A stretch of 64,000 nucleotides of DNA. Origin: an uncultured Burkholderiales bacterium (GTDB lineage Bacteria > Pseudomonadota > Gammaproteobacteria > Burkholderiales > Burkholderiaceae_C). This document shows, piece after piece, positions 1 to 11,454 of this stretch. Location of the stretch: NCBI GenBank assembly GCA_903949285.1, contig CAJAYT010000105.1, positions 56,734-120,733 on the forward strand, in the 5' to 3' direction. Numbering within the stretch: position 1 is the stretch's first letter; each line of letters opens with the position of its first letter. A program made the position numbers and the translations under genes. The notes below the pieces were generated by a model. That model searched no databases. It was not told the origin of the DNA and worked only from the letters and a program-made list of their open reading frames with translations.

Positions 1-644
1 ACCTCGCTTACCTCACCACTAACCCCTATTGTAGAAAGATCTATGGTTTTTAGGCCTTTATATCCACAAGGATTGATTAAATCAAAGGGATTTAAGTCCA
101 TATTGACGTTTAACGACAGTCCGTGATAAGTGCGGTGTCGACTTACTTTAATCCCCAGCGCCGCTATTTTGCCCAATCCATGGAATTGATCGGAGGTGGT
201 CGGATTTCCAAAATGTTGACTCTCAATGCCTGACAAAATGGAGTGCCCAAATGGAGAATTGAGTTGAACGTAGATGCCAGGAGCTCCTTTGACCCTATGT
301 CCAGTGACACCAAAATGAAGAAGAGTTTTTAAAATGGATTCCTCAAGAAGGTACACATACTCTTTTACAAAAATACCCAATCGTTTCAAGTCAACTAAGG
401 GATAGGCTACGATTTGTCCAGGGCCATGAAAAGTTATCTGCCCCCCTCTATCGGTTTGAACAATGGGTATGGGCGTGTTAGCAATTAGGTGCTCTGCTTT
501 GCCTGCAAGTCCTTGTGTAAACGTTGGCGAGTGCTCACAGATCCATAGCTCATCAGGCGTGCAGTCATCCCGCTCCCGGGTGAACTGTTGCATCGCAACG
601 TAACTTTGCAAGTATTCAACCTTACCCAGATCTTTGATAATCAT
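1..644 (-). CDS. lipB: Octanoyltransferase LipB (partial, C-terminus beyond left edge)
   Basis: Transfers octanoyl groups from acyl carrier protein to lipoyl domains of 2-oxoacid dehydrogenases and the glycine cleavage H protein, the first step of lipoate synthesis. Translating the minus strand from the ATG at 644 gives about 214 open codons to the window edge. The family signature [12 protein letters not shown] lies near residue 66, the conserved lysine in GLGKIAALG is present, and the catalytic cysteine is in NPCGY at about residue 193. A TTG three codons upstream is an alternative start. It follows the DUF493 gene on the same strand, an arrangement common in proteobacteria, where lipA often comes next (outside this window). 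Identity is firm; only the extreme C-terminus is missing. Confidence 0.93.
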   Translation of the reverse strand, partial: MIIKDLGKVEYLQSYVAMQQFTRERDDCTPDELWICEHSPTFTQGLAGKAEHLIANTPIPIVQTDRGGQITFHGPGQIVAYPLVDLKRLGIFVKEYVYLLEESILKTLLHFGVTGHRVKGAPGIYVQLNSPFGHSILSGIESQHFGNPTTSDQFHGLGKIAALGIKVSRHRTYHGLSLNVNMDLNPFDLINPCGYKGLKTIDLSTIGVSGEVSE

Positions 645-726
645 TTGGTGCAACTCGCAGTGAATTGAATGGAGCTAAAACTAAATGAGGCCGAAGCTAT
701 TCAAAGATAAAAGCATCAAGTCATTA

Positions 727-1035
727 TTAAAGAACAACTTTAACCATTGGATGAGTTGACAAGGTTCTGTATAACTCGTCTAATTGTTCGCGACTGGTTG
801 CATTTATATTTAGAGTTACTCCCAAATAGTGAGCGCTACTGCTGGGTCGAAGTTCAATAGTCTTGGGATCAAAGGCTGGATCAAATGATTGCGCGACATG
901 TTTGAGAGCCTCAACGAAGCCATCTACATTTTTGCCCATAACCTTGATAGGGAAGATACTGGGGTACTCAATCAGCGATTCTTGGACCTGGGCAAGATCT
1001 TGAACTTGGGGAAGTTTTTTGGGTGGGTTTACCAT
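727..1035 (-). CDS. DUF493 (YbeD-like) family protein
   Basis: A 102-residue protein of the YbeD/DUF493 family, a small ACT-like ferredoxin fold found beside lipB in many proteobacteria; the molecular function is not established. The motif YPSIFPIKVMG and the C-terminal stretch YLGVTLNINATSREQLDELYR fit the family. The open frame extends upstream to 1269, but I chose the ATG at 1035 because the family starts there and everything upstream overlaps the aminotransferase gene. It lies 25 bases after the aminotransferase stop and just before lipB, so the three genes are probably co-transcribed. Confidence 0.85.
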   Translation of the reverse strand: MVNPPKKLPQVQDLAQVQESLIEYPSIFPIKVMGKNVDGFVEALKHVAQSFDPAFDPKTIELRPSSSAHYLGVTLNINATSREQLDELYRTLSTHPMVKVVL

Positions 1036-1060
1036 GATTAAAGGGGATGGGTGAATTCCG

Positions 1061-2017
1061 TTAGTGAGAATTACAGCTCGCTTGAACGAAAGACTGATAG
1101 GCCAAATGTAACTTTTTGTAGATGGGCCCTGGTTTGCCCTCATGAGTGGTGTGATGCCCAACCATTCGTTCATCGATATGAGATACCGGTAAAACTTCTT
1201 TCGATGCCGAGGAAAGTAAAACTTCATCCGCCCCGAAAACCTCTTCCTTGGTGATTTTGCGTAAAACAAAAGGAATGCCCTGAGCTTTGCACATCTCTTC
1301 TATCAACCCGTAGCGAATGCCCTCCAAAAGCAAATGATCCTTAGGAGGAGCGAATACCGTGCCATCTTTGACAATCCACACATTGCTTGAAGAAGCTTCG
1401 CTTAAATACTCACCTCTGAACATAATGGTCTCTGTTGCGCCAACATCTGCACTGATTTGACGAGCAAACACTGCCCCCAATAGGCTCGTGCTTTTAATAT
1501 GCGCCTTTTCCCAACGAAAGTCATGAGCGCTGACGCACTTAACGCCAGTTGCCCTGATAGAAGGGGAAACTGGTTTGAACGGATTTGCCATCATAAACAC
1601 AGTGGGAATACAGTCCGACGGCATTGCATGGTCGCGAGGTGCTACGCCCCGACTGATTTGTATATAGATGATTTGTTGGGTATGCTCGACTTTTTGATTT
1701 GTTGTTTGAGCAAAATGAGAAGCCAATTGTTGTACCAAATTAAGCCACTCACTCTTGGAGTATGGGTTAGGAATTCGAAGTTCCAATAACGAACGATCCA
1801 GGCGCGCCATGTGCTGCTCAAAGCGAAAGGGTTGTCCTTGGTAAAGTGGAACGACTTCGTATACCCCGTCCCCAAAGATAAACCCCCTGTCGAGGACGCT
1901 AATTTTTGCTTCTCTCAAAGGGCAGAACTCGCCGTTTAAATAGCAGATAGTGTCAGGGAGATTGGATGGGGCGGAAGCGTGATGGTGGTTTATGGAAGAC
2001 ATGCTCAAATTATCCAA
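1061..2017 (-). CDS. Class IV (D-amino acid type) aminotransferase
   Basis: A 318-residue PLP-dependent fold-type IV aminotransferase, probably D-amino acid/D-alanine transaminase, interconverting D-alanine and D-glutamate for cell-wall precursors. The N-terminal block ISVLDRGFIFGDGVYEVVP (about residues 40-57) is typical of the family. The PLP-binding lysine fits K175 in HIKSTSLL, and the region around EASSSNVWIV matches the cofactor phosphate-binding part. Methionines at residues 1 and 6 are both possible starts. Branched-chain aminotransferase is the main alternative, but the short length and the DUF493-lipB neighbourhood favour the D-amino acid type. It is divergent from the ATP synthase operon. 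Confidence 0.82.
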   Translation of the reverse strand: MDNLSMSSINHHHASAPSNLPDTICYLNGEFCPLREAKISVLDRGFIFGDGVYEVVPLYQGQPFRFEQHMARLDRSLLELRIPNPYSKSEWLNLVQQLASHFAQTTNQKVEHTQQIIYIQISRGVAPRDHAMPSDCIPTVFMMANPFKPVSPSIRATGVKCVSAHDFRWEKAHIKSTSLLGAVFARQISADVGATETIMFRGEYLSEASSSNVWIVKDGTVFAPPKDHLLLEGIRYGLIEEMCKAQGIPFVLRKITKEEVFGADEVLLSSASKEVLPVSHIDERMVGHHTTHEGKPGPIYKKLHLAYQSFVQASCNSH

Positions 2018-2125
2018 CTTTTTCTATTCTTACGGCGTATGTGTACTAAAGAGATAGTTAAGGATTACAAACGGTGTTATTTTGAAAATGAATGTTGTCC
2101 TCGGTACAAAATTTGAAGTTTAATA

Positions 2126-2154
2126 GTGGATGGCCGTTCAAATACCTCTATAAT
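2126..2154 (+). promoter_or_regulatory. Candidate promoter of the atp operon
   Basis: A perfect TATAAT at 2149-2154 lies about 100 bases ahead of atpI in the 235-base gap between divergent genes. At 17-base spacing the -35 position reads GTGGAT, a poor match, so this promoter is proposed mainly on its -10 element and location. Confidence 0.4.
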
Positions 2155-2252
2155 CGCAGGCTTTGCTAGGGGTTTCTAGGTAAATTGTTCCGGTTGCATA
2201 AGCATGTGGCCCACTTTTGATCTAAGAGTCCGGCCTAAAGTGAAAATCATTG

Positions 2253-2732
2253 ATGTCACAAGACTTAATTAATGAAGAAGAAGTTGATGACTTCAGGCCA
2301 CTGACCCCGGAGCAAGCAAACGCTTGGCGGAGTAAGTTTCCTCAAGAAAGCGTCTGGCACTTGTTGAAAATACAGTGTTGGGCTGGTGGATTTGTAGTGC
2401 TAGTTGCCTTTTTGGTTCAAGAAGCGCTGAAGTTCACGGGACTTGGCTTGTCGACGCTCTACGGAGTTTCGACGGTGGTCGTTCCGGCGGCTATTTGCGC
2501 CAGAGGGCTTTCATCTAGGTTCGGTGGTGCAAGTCTTGCCGCTAGTGTTGCGAAGTTTTTTGTTTGGGAGTTTGCCAAGGTGGCCTTAGTGGTGTCAATG
2601 TTGATACTAGCTCCCAAGGTTTTGGGTGAAGATTTAAGTTGGCCCGCTTTAATTGTGGGTTTGGTGTTTACTTTCAAGAGTTTTTGGGCTTTCGTGGTTT
2701 GGCAACAATTTGTGCCAACCAAAAGTGCTTAA
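2253..2732 (+). CDS. atpI: ATP synthase subunit I
   Basis: Small membrane protein at the head of the F-type ATP synthase operon, thought to help assemble the c-ring. The 159-residue product has a charged cytoplasmic N-terminus and four hydrophobic segments (about residues 45-65, 70-85, 100-120 and 130-150), as in AtpI. A TTG immediately before the ATG could extend it by one codon; I chose the ATG. AtpI sequences diverge widely, so the assignment rests on topology, length and its position 34 bases ahead of atpB. Confidence 0.85.
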   Translation: MSQDLINEEEVDDFRPLTPEQANAWRSKFPQESVWHLLKIQCWAGGFVVLVAFLVQEALKFTGLGLSTLYGVSTVVVPAAICARGLSSRFGGASLAASVAKFFVWEFAKVALVVSMLILAPKVLGEDLSWPALIVGLVFTFKSFWAFVVWQQFVPTKSA

Positions 2733-2766
2733 AGGCTGAAGAAGATAATTTTTAAAAGAACGGACT

Positions 2767-3630
2767 ATGTCAGTAGAAGTTGAAAGCGCTCCTACAGCTG
2801 GTGAATATATAGGTCACCACCTAACGCATCTGCAAAATAAGCCGATGTCTGGCATTATTGACTTTTCTGTTTACAACTTAGACTCCATTTTCTGGGCTGT
2901 ATTGTTGGGCGTAGTCGGTGCGTTTTGCCTGTGGAATGCCGCTCGCAAGGTCACCCCTGGGGTGCCAAGTCGCTTTCAGGCGGCGGTAGAGATTTTGTTT
3001 GAGTTGGTGGACAACCAATCAAAGGCCATTATTCATAATGAGCGTAGCCGTGCGGTTGTGGCGCCCTTGGCGCTGACAGTGTTCGTGTGGATTTTTATGA
3101 TGAACGCGATGGATTTGTTGCCCGTCGATTTGCTGCCTTGGATTTGGGGTCAAATGTTTGAGGCGGCTGGTGAGAGTCCTCATCATGCTTTTTTGCGTGT
3201 GGTTCCTACGGCCGATCTTTCTACGACACTGGGTTTGTCTACTTCAGTCTTATTGATTTGTATTGTTTACAACATCAAGATCAAAGGCTTTGGCGGTTGG
3301 GCTCATGAGTTGTTCACTGCCCCGTTTGGCTCTCATCCAATTTTGTGGCCGATAAATTTTTTGATGCAACTTATTGAGTTCGCAGCTAAAACTGTCTCTC
3401 ACGGGATGCGACTTTTTGGAAACATGTACGCCGGAGAGTTGGTGTTCATGTTGATTGCTTTGATGGGTGGTGCTGCTGCAATTTCGTTGCCTGGGATTTT
3501 ATTGCCTGTAGGGCAAATCATTGCTGGAACAATTTGGGCCATCTTCCATATTTTGATCATCACGCTGCAGGCCTTCATTTTCATGATGTTGACTTTGGTG
3601 TATGTCGGTCAGGCGCATGACGCGCATTGA
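2767..3630 (+). CDS. atpB: ATP synthase F0 subunit a
   Basis: Membrane subunit a of the F0 sector, forming the two proton half-channels next to the c-ring. The 287-residue product is strongly hydrophobic. The block SHGMRLFGNMYAGE carries the essential arginine of the fourth helix, and the final helix ends in FIFMMLTLVYVGQAHD. The start at 2767 follows a purine-rich stretch. Gene order with atpI before and atpE after is the standard bacterial arrangement. Confidence 0.97.
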   Translation: MSVEVESAPTAGEYIGHHLTHLQNKPMSGIIDFSVYNLDSIFWAVLLGVVGAFCLWNAARKVTPGVPSRFQAAVEILFELVDNQSKAIIHNERSRAVVAPLALTVFVWIFMMNAMDLLPVDLLPWIWGQMFEAAGESPHHAFLRVVPTADLSTTLGLSTSVLLICIVYNIKIKGFGGWAHELFTAPFGSHPILWPINFLMQLIEFAAKTVSHGMRLFGNMYAGELVFMLIALMGGAAAISLPGILLPVGQIIAGTIWAIFHILIITLQAFIFMMLTLVYVGQAHDAH

Positions 3631-3669
3631 TTGGGTAATCTTTTTTTAACCTTTCCATTTTTTATTTGA

Positions 3670-3933
<264 letters not shown>

Positions 3934-3964
3934 TTTGTACAACCGCTCATAGAAAGGTGTTGCC

Positions 3965-4435
3965 GTGAGTATCAATGCAACGCTGTTTGTTCAGGCTATC
4001 GTATTTGCTATTTTGGTGTGGTTCACGATGCGATTCGTGTGGCCGCCCATTGCACATGCTTTAGATGAGCGAGCTGAAAAAATAGCACACGGTCTAGCTG
4101 CTGCAGAGCACGCAAAAATCGAGCTTTCCAATGCACACAAGGAGGTTGAGCTGAGGCTTAATCAAACTCGTGCCGAAGGAGCTGGAATTGTTGCAAACGC
4201 AGAGCGCCGCGCACAAGCCCTCATTGACGAAGCTAAATTGACGGCTTCTGAAGAGGCCAGCAAAATCATTGCAGCAGCAAGAGTTGAGGCGGAACAACAA
4301 ATTGTTCGCGCCAAAGAAGCTTTGCGCAATGAAGTCGCTGAGTTGGCTGTCAAAGGAGCGGAACAAATCCTGCGAAAAGAAGTGAATGCTTCTGTTCATG
4401 CAGATTTGTTGGCTCGTTTGAAGACTGAGCTGTAA
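3965..4435 (+). CDS. atpF: ATP synthase F0 subunit b
   Basis: Peripheral stalk subunit b, linking membrane subunit a to the delta subunit on F1. The 156-residue product has one N-terminal membrane helix (about residues 5-25) followed by a long, highly charged, Ala/Glu-rich coiled coil. It starts with GTG at 3965, giving the usual family length. It ends eight bases before atpH, so translation is probably coupled. Confidence 0.95.
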   Translation: MSINATLFVQAIVFAILVWFTMRFVWPPIAHALDERAEKIAHGLAAAEHAKIELSNAHKEVELRLNQTRAEGAGIVANAERRAQALIDEAKLTASEEASKIIAAARVEAEQQIVRAKEALRNEVAELAVKGAEQILRKEVNASVHADLLARLKTEL

Positions 4436-4443
4436 GAGGGCAT

Positions 4444-4977
4444 ATGGCAGAACTTGCAACAATTGCGCGCCCCTATGCGGAGGCACTTTTCAAGTCCCAG
4501 GGCTTGGGTGTGCCGCAAGAGACGGCAGATTTGCTGGACACACTTGCTGTGATTGCAGAAGACGTTCGGGTGCAGCAATACACGTTGGATCCTAAAGTTT
4601 CTGTAGAACAGGTGATGGACTTGTTGGCTTCGGTTTTGAAAATTAAGCTTTCGCAAGGAGCTCATAATTTTCTCCACACATTGCTAGAGCACGGTCGCTT
4701 GAGTGTTCTGCCAGAAGTGGCGCATCAGTACAGAGCATTGTTGAATGCCCAATCAGGATTTTCTGAGGCGGTTATTTACAGTGCTTATCCCTTGGACGCG
4801 GCTGCCAAAGCGGCTGTGACCCAGGTTTTGGAAAAACGCTTTTCACGTCAATTGCAAACTAGTGTTGAAATTGATGAGAGCCTTATTGGTGGCGTTAGAG
4901 TGGTGGTGGGCGACGAGGTACTTGATACCTCTGTGAAGTCCCGCCTTGAAGAAATGAAAGTAGCCTTGACCTCTTAA
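4444..4977 (+). CDS. atpH: ATP synthase F1 subunit delta
   Basis: Subunit delta (OSCP type), which caps F1 and binds the b dimer. The 177-residue product has the N-terminal family motif IARPYAEALF and the C-terminal block IDESLIGGVRVVVGDEVLDTSVKSRLEEM. Length and position between atpF and atpA are standard. Confidence 0.95.
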   Translation: MAELATIARPYAEALFKSQGLGVPQETADLLDTLAVIAEDVRVQQYTLDPKVSVEQVMDLLASVLKIKLSQGAHNFLHTLLEHGRLSVLPEVAHQYRALLNAQSGFSEAVIYSAYPLDAAAKAAVTQVLEKRFSRQLQTSVEIDESLIGGVRVVVGDEVLDTSVKSRLEEMKVALTS

Positions 4978-5022
4978 TCGAGTTCCGGGCAAGACCCTTA
5001 AATAAGAAAGAAGGAAAGAGTC

Positions 5023-6561
5023 ATGCAACTCAATCCCGCAGAAATCTCCGAACTCATCAAGAGTCGCATCGAAGGATTGGCGCCCAGTGCCGATATTCGC
5101 AACCAAGGTACGGTTATATCCGTCAGTGACGGTATCTGCCGCATTCACGGACTAAGCGATGTGATGCAAGGGGAAATGTTGGAGTTTCCAAATAATACAT
5201 TTGGATTGGCCCTAAACCTAGAGCGCGATTCCGTTGGCTCAGTGATTTTGGGTGATTATGAGCACATTTCTGAAGGCGACACTGTTAAGTGTACTGGCCG
5301 TATTTTGGAGGTGCCAGTCGGTCCAGAGCTGATCGGGCGTGTTGTTAATGCGTTAGGTCATCCAATCGATGGCAAGGGTCCAATTAATGCGAAGATGACG
5401 GACGTTATTGAGAAGGTTGCGCCGGGCGTTATTGCTCGTCAATCCGTATCTCAGCCTATGCAAACAGGGTTGAAATCCATTGACTCAATGGTGCCAATTG
5501 GTCGTGGGCAGCGTGAGTTGATCATCGGCGATAGGCAGACAGGAAAAACAGCCGTAGCGATTGATGCCATCATCAATCAAAAAGGTCAAAACATGACCTG
5601 TATCTATGTGGCTATTGGACAAAAAGCCTCATCTGTTAAGAACGTTGTGCGCGCGCTAGAGCAAGCCGGTGCTATGGACTATACGATTGTTGTTGCTGCT
5701 ACGGCTTCTGAGTCAGCGGCTATGCAGTACGTTTCGGCATATTCTGGTTGTACGATGGGGGAGTATTTCCGCGACCGCGGTCAAGACGCGTTAATCGTTT
5801 ATGATGACTTGTCCAAACAAGCTGTTGCGTATCGTCAAGTTTCGTTGTTGCTGAGACGTCCTCCTGGTCGTGAAGCATACCCAGGCGATGTGTTCTATTT
5901 GCACAGCCGTCTGTTAGAGCGAGCAGCACGGGTCAACGAACATTACGTTGAAGAGTTTACAAAGGGTGCTGTAAAAGGAAAAACAGGATCTTTAACCGCT
6001 CTTCCAATTATTGAAACACAAGCTGGTGACGTTTCTGCTTTCGTACCGACCAACGTAATTTCAATCACGGATGGTCAGATCTTCTTGGAAACAAGTTTGT
6101 TCAACTCAGGTATTCGCCCTGCTATTAACGCTGGTATCTCTGTATCCCGTGTTGGTGGTGCGGCTCAAACGAAGCTGATCAAGAATTTATCAGGCGGTAT
6201 ACGTACTGACTTAGCGCAGTACCGTGAATTGGCAGCATTTGCACAGTTTGCATCTGATTTGGATGAAGCGACAAGAAAGCAGTTGGACCGTGGAGCGCGA
6301 GTAACTGAGTTACTTAAGCAAGCACAGTACAGCCCGCTGAATATTAGCTTAATGGGCGCAACTTTATTTGCAGTAAACAAGGGCTACTTGGATGATATTG
6401 CTGTGAACAGAGTTCTAGCCTTCGAAGCTGGACTGCATGGTCACTTAAAAGACCAACACGCTGCGCTTCTTGCTAAGTTGGAAAAAGACAAGGCTATGGA
6501 CAAGGACGCTGAGGCTGAGTTAACAACAGCTTTGGTCGAGTTTAAAAAGTCTTTTGTTTAA
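5023..6561 (+). CDS. atpA: ATP synthase F1 subunit alpha
   Basis: Non-catalytic nucleotide-binding subunit of the F1 hexamer. The 512-residue product contains the P-loop GDRQTGKT (about residues 169-176), the arginine-finger region near the family signature [17 protein letters not shown], and the DELSEED-like C-terminal helical domain. A strong aaggaaag ribosome binding site precedes the ATG. Length is typical and nothing appears altered. Confidence 0.98.
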   Translation: MQLNPAEISELIKSRIEGLAPSADIRNQGTVISVSDGICRIHGLSDVMQGEMLEFPNNTFGLALNLERDSVGSVILGDYEHISEGDTVKCTGRILEVPVGPELIGRVVNALGHPIDGKGPINAKMTDVIEKVAPGVIARQSVSQPMQTGLKSIDSMVPIGRGQRELIIGDRQTGKTAVAIDAIINQKGQNMTCIYVAIGQKASSVKNVVRALEQAGAMDYTIVVAATASESAAMQYVSAYSGCTMGEYFRDRGQDALIVYDDLSKQAVAYRQVSLLLRRPPGREAYPGDVFYLHSRLLERAARVNEHYVEEFTKGAVKGKTGSLTALPIIETQAGDVSAFVPTNVISITDGQIFLETSLFNSGIRPAINAGISVSRVGGAAQTKLIKNLSGGIRTDLAQYRELAAFAQFASDLDEATRKQLDRGARVTELLKQAQYSPLNISLMGATLFAVNKGYLDDIAVNRVLAFEAGLHGHLKDQHAALLAKLEKDKAMDKDAEAELTTALVEFKKSFV

Positions 6562-6590
6562 ACCGTACCTGACACACTAAGGAACCTTTA

Positions 6591-7457
6591 ATGGCAGCAG
6601 GTAAGGAAATCAGAGGCAAGATCAAATCGGTAGAAAATACCAAGAAGATCACAAAAGCCATGGAAATGGTGGCCGCATCCAAAATGAGAAAAGCTCAGGA
6701 TAGGATGCGTGCTGCTAGACCCTACAGTGAAAAGATTAAGAAAATCGCATGTCATTTGGGTCAAGCTAATCCAGAGTACGTACATCCTTTTATGGAAATC
6801 AACCACTCAAAGGGTGTGGGCTTTATAGTCGTGTCGACCGATAAAGGTTTGTGTGGTGGACTTAACACCAATATGCTGCGAATTGTGGGTCAAAAAATTA
6901 AAGACCTGCAAACAGCTGGACACAGTGCTAAAGCAATGGCAATTGGGAACAAAGGACTTGGCTTTTTGAATAGGGCGGGAGTCGAGGTTGTTTCTCAGGT
7001 CACTCAGCTTGGGGATACGCCTCATTTGGATAAGCTGATTGGTCCGGTCAAAGTGCTATTAGATGCCTACATTGCAAGAGAGATCAACTCCGTTTATCTT
7101 TGCTACACAAAATTCATCAACACGATGAAGCAAGAACCCGTAGTTGAGAAGTTGCTTCCGCTGTCAGGCGATGAAATTAAGACATCTCACAAGAAAAACA
7201 GTTGGGATTACTTGTATGAGCCTGATGCTCATACAGTGATTGACGATTTGTTGATCCGCTATATCGAAGCGTTGGTGTATCAGGCATTGGCTGAAAACAT
7301 GGCCTCTGAGCAATCTGCAAGGATGGTTGCAATGAAGTCTGCAACAGACAACGCGGGCAGTGTAATTGGTGAACTCAAGCTGATCTACAACAAAACTCGT
7401 CAGGCCGCGATTACCAAAGAGCTTTCAGAGATCGTTGCCGGTGCGGCAGCGGTGTAA
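6591..7457 (+). CDS. atpG: ATP synthase F1 subunit gamma
   Basis: Central rotor shaft of F1. The 288-residue product has the conserved N-terminal coiled coil ([28 protein letters not shown] region), the [11 protein letters not shown] motif near residue 83 and the C-terminal helix ending with [18 protein letters not shown], which inserts into the alpha/beta barrel. Spacing to atpA and atpD is short, consistent with one transcript. Confidence 0.97.
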   Translation: MAAGKEIRGKIKSVENTKKITKAMEMVAASKMRKAQDRMRAARPYSEKIKKIACHLGQANPEYVHPFMEINHSKGVGFIVVSTDKGLCGGLNTNMLRIVGQKIKDLQTAGHSAKAMAIGNKGLGFLNRAGVEVVSQVTQLGDTPHLDKLIGPVKVLLDAYIAREINSVYLCYTKFINTMKQEPVVEKLLPLSGDEIKTSHKKNSWDYLYEPDAHTVIDDLLIRYIEALVYQALAENMASEQSARMVAMKSATDNAGSVIGELKLIYNKTRQAAITKELSEIVAGAAAV

Positions 7458-8888
<1,431 letters not shown>

Positions 8889-8951
8889 TAGGATAGGGGG
8901 AGTGCATTCAAAAATATTTGAATCACTCTTCTAAAAAACGAAAGTTATTAC

Positions 8952-9374
8952 ATGACAAGCACCTTTCACGTAGATGTCGTAAGTGCTGAGGAAGCAATCT
9001 TCTCAGGCGAGGCGAGTTTTGTAGTGCTTCCCGGAGAGTCAGGTGAGTTGGGAATATTCCCTCGACACACTCCGCTTATCACTCGGATTCGCCCGGGTTC
9101 TGTACGTATTAAGCTCGAAGACGGAACGGAAGAAATGGTCTTTGTTGCTGGCGGAATATTAGAAGTCCAACCCAACGGAGTGACCGTTTTGTCTGATACC
9201 GCAGTCAGAGCCAAAGACTTAGATGAGGAAAAAGCGACGCATGCCAAGTTGGCTGCCGAGGAGGCTCTTAAGAATGCGAAGGGTGGTCAAGATCTAGCTA
9301 GAGCGCAGTCTGAGTTGGTGATACTTGCCGCTCAATTGGCCGCAGTAAGACGATTGCACGGCAAGAAAAGATAA
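8952..9374 (+). CDS. atpC: ATP synthase F1 subunit epsilon
   Basis: Subunit epsilon, a rotor component that can inhibit ATP hydrolysis. The 140-residue product has the N-terminal beta sandwich ([23 protein letters not shown] region) and the C-terminal two-helix hairpin. It is the last gene of the ATP synthase operon. The 68-base gap downstream has a T-rich run but no convincing strong terminator. Confidence 0.96.
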   Translation: MTSTFHVDVVSAEEAIFSGEASFVVLPGESGELGIFPRHTPLITRIRPGSVRIKLEDGTEEMVFVAGGILEVQPNGVTVLSDTAVRAKDLDEEKATHAKLAAEEALKNAKGGQDLARAQSELVILAAQLAAVRRLHGKKR

Positions 9375-9442
9375 GCTTATCAGCTAATTTTTTTATCTTA
9401 ATAGATTTAAATACAAATAGTATTAATCAAATTAAGAATGCC

Positions 9443-9895
9443 ATGAGTAAAACAAAGCAACATGAAGCTGCCACTATAGGCGGCTCATCGGATGAAGTAG
9501 AAGCCGCCTTTTACGACGCCCTACAAAACGCAGACCTTGAAAAACTAATGACTTGTTGGGGTGACGATGATGAAATCGTTTGCATCCATCCAGGGGGTCC
9601 TCGTATCATCGGGCTTGCAGCTATAAGAGCGTCTTTTGAGGCTATGTTTGCAAATGGAGCACTTCAAGCCTATCCTGAACGTGTGATCAAATTAAGCTCA
9701 CTTACAAGTGCTGTACATAGTGTGGTTGAGCGTGTGGAGGTAATGCTTCCCGATGGACCCCAAAAAGCGTACACATCGACGACGAATGTATATCAAAGGA
9801 CAGCCCAGGGTTGGAAATTGGTAATACACCACGCAAGTCCTGGCTCACCTACGGAGTTAAAGGATGTGAGCCTACCTACTCAGGTGTTGCATTGA
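9443..9895 (+). CDS. NTF2/SnoaL-like domain protein
   Basis: A 150-residue protein with features of the SnoaL/DUF4440 branch of the NTF2-like fold: EAAFYDALQNADLEKLMTCWGDDDEIVCIHPGGPRIIGLAAIRASFEAMF, then a beta-rich C-terminal half ending with GWKLVIHHASPG. Members are stress-related or steroid-isomerase-like proteins with diverse, mostly unknown ligands. Its stop overlaps the proposed TTG start of the next gene (TTGA at 9892-9895), so the two are probably translationally coupled. The ligand cannot be inferred from sequence. Confidence 0.75.
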   Translation: MSKTKQHEAATIGGSSDEVEAAFYDALQNADLEKLMTCWGDDDEIVCIHPGGPRIIGLAAIRASFEAMFANGALQAYPERVIKLSSLTSAVHSVVERVEVMLPDGPQKAYTSTTNVYQRTAQGWKLVIHHASPGSPTELKDVSLPTQVLH

Positions 9896-10857
9896 ACTGG
9901 GGGTATGAACCCCCTTCTTGGCTGCCAGGTGGGCATACTCAAACGATATATCCTTCCCTCTTCGCACACTACCTTTATCCAGATCAGATCACTTGGCGTC
10001 GAGAACGTGTAAGCACGAACGACGGTGACTTTGTGGACCTTGACTGGTCAGGGCGTGCGCTTGAAATGGAATCGCTAATTGTTTTATTTCACGGCCTAGA
10101 GGGCAGCTCGCAAAGTCATTATGCGCGTGCTTTTGCGCATTATTTGCAAGGGAGCGGAGTGGGGCTGTGTGTGCCTCACTTTAGAGGTTGCAGTGGGGAC
10201 ATTAACAAAGCACCGCGGGCCTATCACAGCGGAGATTACGAGGAGATAGGGTGGATACTGGGGCAAATAAGAGAGAGATTCCAAGGGCAAATTTGTGCCT
10301 TCGGAGTATCGCTGGGTGGTAATGCTCTTTTGCGCTGGGCACAAGAGGCGGGGGAAGATGCAAATCGGTTTGTAAAAGGGGTTGGCTCCATTTGTGCGCC
10401 ACTAGACCTCATGCAAAGTGGTCTACAAATCGGTCGTGGGATCAATCACTGGTTGTATGAACGTAGGTTCTTACGGACTATGAAAATAAAGGCTAGCCAA
10501 AAAATCAAACAGTATCCGGGGCTTTTTGATATCAGTAAAGTGATGAACGCCAAGAGCTTGTTTGAGTTTGATAATTACTTCACTGCTCCGGTGCACGGTT
10601 TTAAGGATACCGTGGATTATTGGACGAATTGCTCGTCCAATTTAAGAATGAAAGATATCAAAATAAAACACGTCGTAATCAACGCCCTAAATGACCCTTT
10701 CATTCCAGCCGAATCCCTTCCTAAGTTACATGACTTTAACTCCTACTGTACCTCCATCTATACAAAGGAGGGAGGACATGTCGGCTTTGCTCAATCAGCC
10801 TTTCCCGGGGAATTAAATGCACTACCAAAGCTTGTAACGACATGGATGAAATCGTAA
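9892..10857 (+). CDS. YheT-family alpha/beta hydrolase
   Basis: A 321-residue serine hydrolase of the YheT/AB-hydrolase family, often found in proteobacteria but with no settled substrate. Characteristic N-terminal block PPSWLPGGHTQTIYPSL, the oxyanion region FHGLEGSSQSHYARAF, nucleophile elbow GVSLGGN and late histidine in GGHVGF. The frame is open upstream to a TTG at 9811, but homologues begin just before PPSWLPGGH, so I chose the TTG at 9892, which overlaps the stop of the preceding gene. Its 3' end overlaps the next start by 16 bases. Confidence 0.85.
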   Translation: MNWGYEPPSWLPGGHTQTIYPSLFAHYLYPDQITWRRERVSTNDGDFVDLDWSGRALEMESLIVLFHGLEGSSQSHYARAFAHYLQGSGVGLCVPHFRGCSGDINKAPRAYHSGDYEEIGWILGQIRERFQGQICAFGVSLGGNALLRWAQEAGEDANRFVKGVGSICAPLDLMQSGLQIGRGINHWLYERRFLRTMKIKASQKIKQYPGLFDISKVMNAKSLFEFDNYFTAPVHGFKDTVDYWTNCSSNLRMKDIKIKHVVINALNDPFIPAESLPKLHDFNSYCTSIYTKEGGHVGFAQSAFPGELNALPKLVTTWMKS

Positions 10858-11387
10858 AAAAAGCAATTCAGAAATGGCCAGATGTACCTGCGTGTTACGG
10901 TTGGTTGGGACTTGACAGTCGAGGAGACTGGTATTTGCGTGACGATCAAGTACAAAGACATGGAAACTTTGAGGAGTCTAAAGGAGACAAGCTCAGTCAC
11001 CGAAAATTAATTGAATTCATTGGCAGGAATTATCAACAAGATGATAAAGGCCAATATTATTTTCAAAATGGACCTCAAAAAGTATTTGTGGAGTTGGAGG
11101 TAACCCCTTGGGTTCTAAGGTTTGATTTTGAGGCGAGGGTTATGACTCAAACCCAGCAATATGTTAAGTCTACACAGGCCTATGCCTATACGGATGAACT
11201 AGGTCGAGTTTATTTAGACACCGAGCTTGGCATAGGGCTTGTGCATACGATGGATATGGACCGCATGGCTGATGAGCTAGCCAACCAGAGGTGGAGTCTT
11301 AAAGAGTTAAAGGTTAAGGAGTTGGAGAAAAAATTTAACTTTATTAAAAGTCCAGCGCAAGAAAAAAGCCAGTCAAGAGTTATCTAG
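10842..11387 (+). CDS. Conserved betaproteobacterial protein of unknown function
   Basis: A 181-residue soluble protein that I recognise as a conserved Burkholderiales family (I recall it as DUF2946, but am unsure of the number). Conserved-looking blocks are WPDVPACYGWLGLDSRGDWYLRD, LIEFIGRNYQQDDKGQYYFQNGPQKVFVELE and TPWVLR. No membrane segment, signal peptide or catalytic motif is evident. It begins inside the end of the hydrolase gene, so the NTF2-like, hydrolase and this gene form one overlapping unit. It converges on a cytochrome c gene. Function unknown. Confidence 0.7.
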   Translation: MDEIVKKAIQKWPDVPACYGWLGLDSRGDWYLRDDQVQRHGNFEESKGDKLSHRKLIEFIGRNYQQDDKGQYYFQNGPQKVFVELEVTPWVLRFDFEARVMTQTQQYVKSTQAYAYTDELGRVYLDTELGIGLVHTMDMDRMADELANQRWSLKELKVKELEKKFNFIKSPAQEKSQSRVI

Positions 11388-11439
11388 GACTGGCTGATTG
11401 ATACGGGTTAAAGTCCCGTGTAAGCCTCAAATGTGAGGC
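11367..11439. terminator. Three consecutive hairpins between convergent genes
   Basis: Three inverted repeats lie end to end between the convergent unknown gene and cytochrome c gene: AGCCAGTC/GACTGGCT (11367-11374 and 11388-11395, spanning the stop codon), ACGGG/CCCGT (11403-11407 and 11415-11419), and GCCTCA/TGAGGC (11424-11429 and 11434-11439, loop AATG). None is followed by a long T run. Most likely a bidirectional transcription-end region or mRNA 3' structure. Confidence 0.45.
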
Positions 11440-11454
11440 CCAAGACGGAGTTGA

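Noticed and set aside
2018..2252. Riboswitch suspected ahead of atpI
   Set aside because: No recognised ligand-binding core; the region is explained by a promoter and leader.
9375..9442. Possible terminator after atpC (GATAAGCTTATC then T run)
   Set aside because: Stem is only four pairs or relies on AT pairs; too weak to list.
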